A DNA stretch of 64,000 bases. Source: Deuterostichococcus epilithicus. Its lineage: Eukaryota > Chlorophyta > Trebouxiophyceae > Prasiolales > Stichococcaceae. This document shows, piece after piece, positions 36,601 to 46,165 of this stretch. Within the stretch, counting starts at the first letter, position 1. Every line of letters begins with the position of its first letter. The stretch is from contig JAVTLE010000014.1 of NCBI GenBank assembly GCA_033439295.1, positions 3,224,001 to 3,288,000 on the forward strand, given 5' to 3'. The position numbers and the translations under genes are program-made. Under the pieces are notes generated by a model. It did not search any database, was not told the DNA's origin, and saw only the letters and a program-made list of their open reading frames with translations.

Positions 36601-38015
36601 CTGCTACGTGGATGCCTCGACTGAATTCACGCTGCTTGGCAAGTGACGTGGAAGCGGACCTGAGGTAGTGGATCTCGTCGAAGACGATGAGTTGCGCCTC
36701 GCGCGTGGTGGTCGAGCCACGGTACAGCATTGACCGCAGAATCTCCGTGGTCATCACCAGGCACGACGCCTCCGGGTTGATGGTCGTGTCGCCCGTCATC
36801 AGGCCTGCCGGCCGCGACGATCACATACACAGGATCACAGACTGACGAACGTCAAGTTCAGTCCCATCATGCTTCGACCCCCGCGACGCAGGTCTCTGAT
36901 GATGCCATGGTCTGCTGCGCTTGCATGCCCCGGAGGCTGCATGCCCGGACTACCCACAATGGGTGGAATGCATGGCGGATGCAAACAGCATCCTGTCAGC
37001 TGCTCACCCACATCCCGAAACTCCTCCGCCAGCTCACGGTACTTCTGGTTGCTGAGCGCCTTGAGCGGTGACGTGTAGATGACCCGCTGCCCGTCCCTGC
37101 GCAGTGGCAGCCAGAGCTGTCCAGCCCACACATGGCGCTTGCAGCAGAGTCGCTGCACTGTTCTCAGGTGCTGAGCCTTGGCCCACGCCTGGGCCGCCAG
37201 GTGGCACTTCTGTCGCTGCAGGGGTGCAGGCAAGCATGGGAACACTGGCTCTGCAGGCTGCTCAGGGCAGCCAGCCATGACGGATGCACCTGAGCGCCAT
37301 TGCAAAAGCGTATTCTGCAACCACCGTCTTGCCGGCAGACGTATGCGCCGCCACCAGCACCGAGTGCCCTGTGATATACACAAGTGTAATTCAGCTCGAG
37401 GCACGCATTCAAGCCAGGTGCATGCTTTCCATTATGCGAAAGGGGACAGCAAGCACAGTTCTGCGGCGCCGCTGCCGCATCCCCACCCGTCTCCAGGCAG
37501 TTGATGGCTGTCTGCTGGAAGGGATCCAGCGTGAAGGCGTAATCCTTCGCCGGCGGCCCAGGCCGCGCAGGCGGCGGCGCCTGCGATTGCTCTCCTACAG
37601 GAAGAGCAGCTCACGATCAGTGGGCATAGCGCACACAGAGCTATGTGCTGCGAGCCTCCAGGCGGTGCAGCATGCTGCGCCGAGCAATTCAATGTAACCA
37701 GACACCCAAGGTCATTGGTAGTCGGTCGAAGTATCCCGGACGACTGTTTGCTGCAGAAACACACTGCAGCAGCCGGGCACCTGACGGCATGGCCGGGTCT
37801 GCGTCTTCGGGCGGCGGCGGCCACGCCACCTCGTGTGTGCACGTCTTGCCGTCAACTTCGACGAGGTTAACGCCAGCCCGCTCCGCCTGCGAAGCGGGGC
37901 TCGCCTGGCTGAGCCGCGCGATCTTGCGCGGCTCCTCATGCTCCGCCGTCGCGGCGCTGCCTTCCAGCGACAGGACGCTGTCGCGCTGCCTGTCGCGTTT
38001 CTTGGATTTGCCCAT
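30662..38015 (-). CDS. MTR4: MTR4/HEN2-type Ski2-like RNA helicase (nuclear exosome cofactor)
   Basis: This ATP-dependent 3'-5' RNA helicase feeds RNA to the nuclear exosome. Twenty minus-strand exons close in phase: 38015-37781, 37594-37487, 37368-37290, 37096-37008, 36804-36660, 36491-36363, 36180-35984, 35777-35674, 35514-35359, 35174-35064, 34775-34610, 34345-34119, 33869-33584, 33245-33079, 32927-32808, 32480-32313, 32091-31950, 31704-31541, 31261-31061, 30820-30662. The product is 1050 aa (family 990-1050). N-terminal basic [11 protein letters not shown] is NLS-like, and TCTHEVAWP is a family signature. Motifs: Walker [73 protein letters not shown]. The KOW/arch insertion is present (LPFLQPGRL...WGVIINF). 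The C-terminus [12 protein letters not shown] matches the family end. A GC donor follows exon 7. HEN2 and MTR4 cannot be separated by eye. Confidence 0.94.
31304..31363 (-). repeat. Partial duplicate of MTR4 exon 19 start
   Basis: Just upstream of exon 19 (31261-31061) the intron holds a second acceptor (caaacag) followed by about 57 nt resembling the exon start. It encodes [19 protein letters not shown], against [19 protein letters not shown] in the real exon, about 74% nucleotide identity. If spliced in, the copy would run to an in-frame stop within about 30 codons. Confidence 0.65.
32493..32557. repeat. About 24-bp short tandem repeat in an MTR4 intron
   Basis: Three degenerate copies of gacacgagaggttgtcagat lie at about 32493, 32515 and 32539, between exons 15 and 16. 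Confidence 0.6.
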
Positions 38016-38668
38016 GTCCAGCGGATGAATAGTCTACCGTCTCAAACCTGCTTGCCGGCTGCTGCAGTGACCTGTGTGTCAACCGAGTTGGGACTTCATG
38101 CCGCCGCGGGAATCGGCCGAACTCAGGTTCACGTAGCGCCACTCAAAGGTTCCGCAATAAATTTCGAACTTGAAACCACGTATTTGCAAGTGCTCCTGTT
38201 GGCGTCGACGCCTTCGGGATGGTGTCGAGCCGTATCGAGGATTGGCTGCCGGTAATTTGCGATCTCACATCAACCCTATCGAAGGCGGTCTCAGCCTCTG
38301 GCGAACACGGAGACTCTTAGCAACAGATTTCGACATCAACGAGTATGCACGGGAACGCAGGAGAACAAAATGCAATGCATGCCACATGCTAGCACGGTAG
38401 CGGTCAGCGCTAATCTCCATAACTTGCCATACCCAGTGCCAGACCACATGTCAGCGTCTGGGTGAGGCTGAAATGTAAGTGATGCACACCTTTGGAATGT
38501 TGTTCACCGAACTTTCTGCGCGAGCCCTAATTCCGCATGCCGCAGCGCTGCTGCATGACACGCCCTGGCGCATGGCGGACACGACATCTGATGAACTGGT
38601 CCGAAGCTCCGTGCCGATGGGCACGAACAGATGATTCCAAATCACGTGGGTCATCAATCACACTGAAA
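38016..38668. other. 5' flank of MTR4
   Basis: No exon is supported. It is moderately AT-rich (38140-38420) with no clear promoter element and no RNA gene found. Confidence 0.4.
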
Positions 38669-39374
38669 GACGGAGCGATGGACCAAGCTGCTGCGCGACG
38701 CCAAGGGCATCAATGGTGGTCAGAGGAGAAGCAGTACAACAGCCAGTGCAGCCGATTCCCACGTTGATCTTGTTCACCGCCGCCGTGCAGCCTATCGCTG
38801 GCTCTTGCTCCTGGTGATGCGCGGCCTGCTGGCTGCTGTAGGCGGCGAGCGCTCACGTTTGCGGCTGGGGGATGACGCCGGCGGCTCACAGTTCCTGCAG
38901 TATGAGGCGAAAACTATGCCGTGTTTGCAAGTACAGCTGCTGCACCAAGACCTCTGTGTTGAGCAGGTGGCCTGGCTTCATTGCAGAACCAAGGCGCAGG
39001 TTTGGAAGAACAACGCAATTATCTGGTAGCCCTGGTAGCCATGCAGGGTCCAGCCTGACAAATGAGCTAACGAGACACCTGCGTTTCAAGAGGAGACCAG
39101 CATGACGTGCGACTTCAGACACTACCTGACTGTTTGCAGCAGCTCCGATATCCTAGCCAAGGCCGCCGTGGCGCTTGCCGGCCTACGTAGAGGGGGGATG
39201 GGGTTGGCAAATGTTCCATACAATTGCAATTACTGCTGGATGACCAGCTGGACGTGCTTGCGTACCTGCTGCTTGCAACCATGGCACTGATACTGGAAAT
39301 GACAGCGCCGAGCTCGGCAGCCCTGCAGCACAGCAAGACGACACATCAGCCCACCGCTATGTGCCTGTGCGATT
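38669..39374 (+). CDS. Possible small membrane protein (uncertain model)
   Basis: An open frame from about 38669 to 38930 contains WTKLLRDAKGIN and later a hydrophobic YRWLLLLVMRGLLAAV. A downstream frame, about 39219 to the TGA near 39374, contains VLAYLLLATMALILEM, a good transmembrane candidate. Middle frames near 39102-39180 (DILAKAAVALAGLRRGG) may be an intervening exon. The hydrophobic pattern recalls four-helix MARVEL/CASP-like proteins, but I could not close the exon phases, so coding status and extent are uncertain. Confidence 0.25.
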
Positions 39375-39392
39375 GATCAAGGGCCACAACGC

Positions 39393-40764
39393 CTACTCAA
39401 GCGTGCGCCATGTTTGATGCTTTGCGCACTGGATCGCAGCGTCGGAGCACTGCGCGCTGTCATCGCCTGCGGCGTCGGCTTCCTCGGCCAGCAACAGCTC
39501 CGTGCCGTCAATGCTGGCGCTGCGCTCCGAGTCGCTGCTCTCGCTGCCGGAGGTGCCGGTGAATCGCTGCTGTCGTCTTTGTTGCCATCGGCCTCCACGT
39601 CGCTGCTGTCTGCTTCTGTGCTGCTCTCTATTACCTTACCGCTGCCGCCGCCGGGGGCGCGGCGCCTGGAACAGCCGCTGCGGCGCAGGCCCCGAGTCAT
39701 TATCGGCATGGCTGCTGCCAGCACCCGATCGCCGCTGCTGAGTGCGGGGCAGATGCGGCGGTGGCGGCGGTGCGCCGCCGCTGCCGCTTAAGACGCTGCT
39801 GCTGGCTCCACTCGCCTTCTCTGACGGGGGCAGTCCGCCGGAGTGTCCTCTACATCTGGGTCAGCCGTGCCGCTGCCAGCGCAGCCATCGGTATAGGCGA
39901 GGCTGAGCGTGCTGCTGCCGCACGGCGTCGCGCCGGCAGTGCCCAAGCTGACAGTCGGGCTGCTGAGCGCGGCGCTGTCCAGCGCGAAGGCATTGCCGCC
40001 ACCCAGGCGGGGCGGCTCGCGGCCCGGCTGCACACCAGTGATGTCCACCGCCAGAAGCTTCAGCTGTAGAGTGTAGACGTGGGACTGGGCTCCAGACAGC
40101 GGCCGCGACAGCGACAGCAGCAGCTGGATGCGCGCCGACCCGGTGGAGTCGTCGCCGCAGACCTCCTCCAGGGCAGCATGCAGGTCCTCCGTGGGGACCG
40201 ACCAGGCATGGCTGCTGGACAGTCTGCCCCTCACGATGACGCCGCCTTCGTAGTAGGTCGGCGAGAAGGCTCCCAGAGAGGCCGTGAACCAGACTGCCTC
40301 GCCATCGCTGCTCAGCTTCCGGGTGTCCAGGCTGCATGAAGTCAGCGGGTGAGTCAGAGCTCAAGAAAGGGCTGGGCGCACCGGACACATGCATGTCTTC
40401 GAGAGATCAGCAAGAGCGAAAACGAAGTGTCCTCAGTCGGCTGACTGGAGGAAACTGCAACGATCAGCAGCAAGTTTCCAGCGAACCTCAGCTGACATAC
40501 AATCTCGGGCAGCAACAGTCATCGCAAGTCATTGCAAGGGTATTCGGATAGTGCGTACCTGCAGCCTTGCTGCTCAGCCCACGTGTGGCAGGCGCGCACC
40601 AGCTTGCGCATGACGCCTGCGTGGATGCCAAGCAGGGCGTACTCCCGGTTCTGCGTGCTGCGGTGGGCCAGCGTCGGCGCCACAAGTGCCGAGCTGAGGG
40701 TGATTTGGTCGGCGCAATGTGCGCCGCCGATGTGAAGCGCAGCGGCTGCCAGTGCGTCATCTGC
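39393..40764 (-). CDS. Unrecognised gene B (paralogue of gene A)
   Basis: Two minus-strand exons are well supported and join in phase: 40764-40559 (ADDALAAAALHIGGAHC through HTWAEQQGC) and 40331 to about 39850 (LDTRKLSSDGEAVWFTASLG, then ARIQLLLSLSRPLSG, YTLQLKLLAVDITG). Further Ser/Pro/acidic exons probably follow, including one of about 39585-39393 ending HQTWRTLE and TAG 39395-39393. Junctions between about 39850 and 39590 are not resolved. The 5' end is also unresolved and may reach about 41000. The block EDLHAAL...RIQLLLSLSRP matches gene A (HDLQAAT...RVQLIATLGRP). I do not recognise the family. Confidence 0.5.
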
Positions 40765-41635
40765 CTGTCGCCTGGGTTTACCGCATGCTTGTCCTCCCGC
40801 GGCCGCACGATGGCAATGACTTGCAGCCTTCTCGACGCATCATCGGCCGCCCTGCCAAGCGGCGGTGAGTCCCAAGGGCGGTGGTCAGTCAGGATGTCGT
40901 GGGCCCCCCGCCACGCTGAGTTGGCCCTGTGCTGCCGGGATTCCGTTTCGCACCGGACGCTGAGACCCATGCTGCTACTTCTCCTGCACTTGTCATCCAC
41001 AGGGGTTTTCAACTGAAGTGCGGCACAGCCTGCCGCAGCATGTCGAAAGCCTGTGCAGCCTCAAATTCTGCACAGCATCTTTCGATCATGTGCGGGCCTC
41101 GATTCAAAGATCTTGACAGGCAAGCCAGGCAAGCCAGGCAAGAATGTCGAAGTAAGTGGGTAGGTAGTACATGCTTTGCACACCTTTGACCGAAGTGTGA
41201 AGGCAGTGCCAACGACGCCAGTTGCACCCAGACATTTATAAAGCTTTATCAGCTCAGCTCGCGAGCCGCGTGAGTGGCCTCGGCCACGTCGCGCGTGCAG
41301 CTGTGACCGGACGTCGACCACTCCAGATTCAGCAGGCAACTCCGTCAACGATGCAGTCGCATATACGCGATGCTGGACTAAGCTTTGCGGCCTCGTGAAG
41401 CACGGTCAGGATGCTGGACAATGGTGGAAAGAAGTCTGGTAAAACTCTGAAATTCGCTGATCTCACGAGATCATCTTACTGTCATGCCGGCCACCTGCCT
41501 ATTCGCATCTGGGAATGGACCAAGAGCAGCGAGTCGGAAGTTTTGGTGGTTGGTAGAAACGAAGAAAAACGCATCGGAGCAAAGGACATCCAGGAAGAAG
41601 TAGCTGGTAGGTATTCACACTCCATGGCAGAACCA
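40765..41635. other. Unresolved stretch between genes B and A
   Basis: It may contain the first exon(s) of gene B. A minus-strand frame beginning MGLSVRCETESRQH near 40972 is open but cannot be spliced sensibly to the exon at 40764. 41120-41150 has a short ggcaagcca triplication. Nothing else is supported. Confidence 0.4.
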
Positions 41636-41639
41636 ACTC

Positions 41640-43060
41640 CGTCCCTGTCGCCCAGCAGCACTGGCGCCCTGCAGGCCGCCATGTTGGCGCCGGAGCTGGC
41701 CGCTGCAGCAGCCTTGGCTGCAACAGGCTTAGCATCGGTCGCTCCGCCCGGCAGAGCGGACACCAGCCCCTTTGGCGCAGCAATAGAGGCGGCAGGCAGA
41801 GGCAGTAGCGGCGCAGGCTTGGTCGCAGACTGCTTTCGCGGCGGCGCCGCCAGCTTCTGCCCGGCTAAAGCGACGGCCAGCGGCTTGACCAGCGGCTGCA
41901 GGACAGCGGTCTGGCTGGGATGTACCAGCGGCGCGGCGCCCGCCCACGGCGCCGCGCCGGCAGCGGGACCCGCTGCTGGCGTGGCGGGCCCTGCCGCCTG
42001 CGGCGGAAGCGCCGGCCCAGCAGCGGGCGCCGCGGCCGGCAGCAGCAGCTTAGAGAAGCGAGTCCTGCACCCGCCGCCACCAGGCTGTGCGCCTGTGTTG
42101 CCTGGTGGAAGGCGGCCAGCAGCGATTCGATGTCCCCTCCGTCTAGGTGTGTGGCCGGGCCGTGACTGCAGCAGCCACTGCCTGCGGCACATCGCCGATG
42201 CCGCCTCCAGCTCGGACGCCGGCGGCGGGTCGAAGCCGGCGCCAGCGGGCAGCTCGCCTTGCAGCTCGACGGCCAGCACCTGGACGAAGGCGCGCCAGCA
42301 GCATTTGTGAGCAGAACCTTTGGAGAAAGAAACGCTCGAGGTGCGCCAGTTTGCTCAACACAACCCGACTGTTTTGACAGCACTACAGGGTCTTTTGAGG
42401 CCATCTCAGTCGCGTGCAATCAACACCCAATATAACTTGAAGCGCAGCATGTAAGCGTTGCTGGTGTAGACTGTCTCCCTGCGCCAGCCGCGGCTGGACA
42501 CACTGCTGGGGCGGCCGAGCGTCGCGATTAGCTGCACCCGGCCGGTGAACGTGCCGCCCGGCGAGGCGCCGCTGTAGGCTTCTGTTGCCGCCTGCAGGTC
42601 GTGCGTGGCCCAGACGAGCACTCCTTCTGCAGCGCAGCAGAGGAGCCCCTGGGGTTCAAATGTGTCCCGCAAACGCGACGCTCACAGCGACCTCGACAGA
42701 ACGCTGACGGCACTGTCTTGCACCGCAGCTACGGTGCGCAGGCAGCTGTGCAGCTGAGCACTTGAGCATATGAGCAGGCAGCAGCTAAGATTCCTGAAAA
42801 CCGTTCAACAACAGCGGGGGATGTACGAGTTTCCTCTTGCTAAACCCTGAGCAGCTGCGTCACTGCTCCACAGTGCGTCTCGCGCCGCACCCGCACAGCC
42901 CAACAGCACGTCACCAAAGTTGTGTTGACCGCGGAAGCGACTTTGTGGCATCTGTGCGGCGGCAGCGCGGTCGGTGCACCCTCTTCTGAAAAGTGGTCTT
43001 GTACCTCGTCCACCCGAGGGCGTTGGGGATACTGTGCACGCCGTTACAGCAGCAGAAGTA
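41640..43060 (-). CDS. Unrecognised gene A (paralogue of gene B)
   Basis: Three minus-strand exons join in phase: about 43060-42846 (HNFGDVLLGCAGAARDALWS), 42626-42427 (EGVLVWATHDLQAATEAYSG, GRVQLIATLGRPSS, YMLRFKLYW) and 42279 onward (VLAVELQGELPAGAGFDPPP), then an Ala/Pro-rich region down to about 41640. A helical stretch GGDIESLLAAFHQATQAHSL near 42130-42060 lies in another frame, so one intron or frame change there is unresolved. LAVELQGELPAG aligns with LAVDITGVQPGR of gene B. The 5' end is only about 90 bp from the DUF1664 start codon, which reads the other way. Confidence 0.5.
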
Positions 43061-43146
43061 CTGTTGTCCTCAAGAAATATCTCACACTCTGGCGGCTTGA
43101 GCAATTGGTGTAAGCAGCGGCCAGCTGAGGCGCCAGCTACACAGCC

Positions 43147-45538
43147 ATGAGCCGAGGCCTGCTAGGTCAGTCACGCTTCCTCTGCTTGCGCCAGAGTGCA
43201 TTTCGATGTGGTTGGGGACACACATCAACTGTGGGGACGCTTCCGAGCAGGTGCGGCGGCAGGCGCCGGCGGAGCGAGCGTCTACTTCAGCGGCTTGGGC
43301 GACTCGCTGCGCTTTGTGCTGGACCATGGCATGGGCTTCAGCCGCGCCAGCGGCGGTGCCAACATGGCGGACAAGCACTACGACGAGCTGTACCGCATGG
43401 TGCAGCAGCTTTCCACGGAGATGGGGCGCAAGCAGCAGGGCATCACCATTGTGCATGGCAATGACAGCAAGTGAGTGGTTCACGCCCGCTGGACGTGCTG
43501 CGAGTGTCTTGCGCAGACTTGTTGAAGGATGGAAACCTCGGCGCAGGCCACTGCGGCTCGTGCACGACAAGTGCTCCACAAGCTGTGCTACATCACCCCT
43601 GCGGCACACTGCCTCTGCTGCCGCTATATGTCCACTCCAAGCCACCGCGGCGGATCTTTGAATCATTGCTTCACTAAGCCCCCCACATACTGCAGGAGCG
43701 GCGCGCTGTACTACGTGGTGGCGGTGGCGGCGGGCGGCGCCATCTACCTCCGCGTTTTTCGCGGCTGGAAGCTGGTGGACATGATGTATGTCACCCGCTC
43801 CTCGCTGAAGAAGAGCGTCGGACAGCTGTCTGACGGTGAGGCGCCTGCAAGTCCGGGTTGCTGCGCTTCAGGACATGCACAGAAAGTCAGTGTCGATTTG
43901 TTTGCCGTCACGGTGACCTGATGAGTCGCGCTAGTCATGATTTGCTGCGCTTCAGGGCTAGGACAAGTGCTCTGTCTGGCCTTAGATCCGTGGCTGGGCT
44001 TCCCCTACACTGTTGCGTTGCGCTGCCCCACACACACCAGCCCAGGCCCGCACAGCTCACTGCATCTCCTGCTGCACCGCAGGCCTGGACGGGCTGGGGC
44101 AGCGGCTGTCCAGTGTGAAGACGTACCTGCAGGGCCAGATAAAGGCGTTGTCCGGCAAGCAGGACCAGGCCATGGCGGTGCAGGCGGCGATGCAGGAGCA
44201 CCTCGGCGTCGTGGGCGCCGACGTGGAGAACACCCGCGCCGAGGTCTCCGAGGTACTGCTTCCTTGGCATCGGCAGCTTGTTCGTAGGTCTTGTGGTGTG
44301 TTTTCGCACCTTGAGGACGCGTCAGGCTCTGCACTCTGCCTGTGGCTTCAAACCGACGTGCAACACAGGCAAAACAGTCACGAGTGCTTGGTGTACTTCG
44401 GGAACAAGCCATGCTGCTCCGCTGTCGAGTGGACACGCCTTACAGCACAGGTTGCGTCCATCTTGAGTCTGCGACCCCGAACCAGCGCAGATGCACGGCA
44501 CGGTGCGGGAGCTGGAGGCCAACATGGAGCAGCTGTCGCTGAGCCAGCAGTACGCGAACCGCGGCATCTACATCCTGTGCAAGGTGGTGGGCGACATGAT
44601 GAAGGGCCCCGCCGCCGGCGGGCCCGGCGGCCGCGCCGCCTCCGCCGTGGAGCTGGAGAATTACATCCGCCACCCGCCCACCATTGGCGGCAATGTGGTG
44701 CCGGTGCGTTCGGTTGCTGCAGGTCGCCATGAAACAGTGTTGTCCTTGGGTGGATGGAGCGGGCCTAGGATGGTTTCTGGAGCCCAGCATCAGTGTCCAG
44801 CAGCCGTGCCGTTGACGGTGGTGACTGCCCCCAAGTGGGGTTGTGCTCAAATCCGTCGGCAGCACAGCAGAGCCAGAAAATGTGAACAGAAGGACGTGAA
44901 CAGTGCTCCTGCCGCGTGCGCAGGGTCTGGAGGGGCTGCTGCAGGACGGTGAGGGCGACAGCCGCCCTGCGGCGCCCTTCGGTCGCGGCAGCCTGGAGTC
45001 CGGCCGCCTGGCGCGCGCCGCCACCGAGTCCGCGATACACACCGGTGCCAGGCGGCTGCCGCCGCAGGGGCCGCTTGGCAGCGGCCTGTCGGCCGATCGC
45101 TCCTACTCTGTCGCCGCCGCCGACCGCGGCTATGCCAACGCCGCTGCTGATCGCAGCTATGCAAATGCTCCCCCTGACCGCTCCTACTCGTCGGCCATGC
45201 CCGAGCGCGGCCATGGCGGCTACGGGCAGCACGCGGCGTCAGGCGGCCATGGCGATGGCCATGGGAGCGTCGGCAAGTGGCAGCAGCAGCAGCAGCCGCA
45301 GCAGCCGCAGCAGCACGACAAGTTGTTGAGTCCCCGCAGCACCCTCTCGGCTGGGTATGAGCCAGACACGCCGGGGCGTGACGGCCGCGAGGAGCTGCGT
45401 CTGGCTCGCTATGGCGGCGGCGGTGGCGGCGGCGGCGGCCTGCGGCGGGGCCAGTACGGCAAGCTGGCGCCGTGGGACCGGCAGGCCTCCTCTGGCGCGA
45501 GCAGTCTGGACGGCAGCCTGCTGGACGCCCGCGCCTGA
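43147..45538 (+). CDS. DUF1664 family protein (plant-type membrane/coiled-coil)
   Basis: Six exons close in phase: 43147-43165, 43251-43470, 43696-43835, 44083-44252, 44491-44703, 44924-45538 (458 aa). After MSRGLLG and a linker, HYDELYRMVQQLSTEM and GITIVHGNDS match the family's N-terminal block. A transmembrane helix (LYYVVAVAAGGAIYL, about 84-101) is followed by the signature WKLVDMMYVTRSSLKKSV. A coiled coil follows (about 120-225, e.g. ADVENTRAEVSE, TVRELEANMEQLSL) and then RGIYILCKVVGDMM. The C-terminal 205 residues are low complexity. They include four or five copies of a D/E-R-(S/G)-Y-(S/A) tract near 45100-45210 and a Gln-rich run. Family function is unknown; plant members are organelle-associated. 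Confidence 0.87.
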
Positions 45539-46165
45539 GCACGCACGCCCCTGTGGCAAGATCGCGGTGCAGACGGCACTGAGACAGCCGCCGCACTGCT
45601 TTGCTAGCAGTGGCAGCGGTGTCGAAGCTGCAGTGTGTGTTAGGAGGCATGGCCCCACAGTAGGTGGACGGCCGCTGCAGAGCTGTGATAGCATTCGCAG
45701 CCATTCGGCTGGATTCTTGAACCGGAACGAGCATCGCTTCGAGCGTTGGAGTCTCTCATCCTTTCGACTCCCATGTTTGTTTCAATCGTGCGATGTTGTG
45801 GATTGCAGATAGGTAGGCATGGCGATCCTGGTCTTTGAAGGTCAGCACGTTATATGCTACCAAAGTACGTGTGCGGGGACTCGACTGGCGCTGAGTTGTA
45901 CAGCAGGATCAGGGTGGCGGGTCGAACCACGCTTGTAATTGTAAGATAGATCACGCATGTCCTTGCCCATCGTGGGAATGGGTATGCCTGATCAGGGGTG
46001 CAGGGTGCAGGATCCGGCCGATGCTTCCCAACAGTTGAAATCTACTGTCCTTATTAACTGTAATCTCCAGTCCGCTGCCAGCCTCCAGGTCTGCACTGCA
46101 ATGAATCAATGAAGCAAAGCTGCACGTATGCAGCCAGCCGCACGCAGCGCCAGAGACCGCCATCC
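45539..46165. other. Convergent 3' region of DUF1664 and NAA25
   Basis: It contains the probable 3'UTR and the doubled TGTAA. No further gene, repeat or RNA was found. Confidence 0.5.
45934..45944 (+). terminator. Green-algal TGTAA poly(A) signal, doubled
   Basis: The motif TGTAA occurs at 45934-45938 and again at 45940-45944, about 400 bp after the DUF1664 stop. TGTAA is the usual near-upstream element in green algae. Assignment to this gene is inferred from position and strand. Confidence 0.5.

Noticed and set aside
38669-38780. TPPP/p25-like domain (WTKLLRDAK resembles the TPPP core)
   Set aside because: The rest of the TPPP signature is absent, and the frame leads into hydrophobic segments instead.
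41411-42310. 900-bp plus-strand open frame over gene A
   Set aside because: It is a GC-rich antisense shadow. The minus strand holds phased exons and matches gene B.
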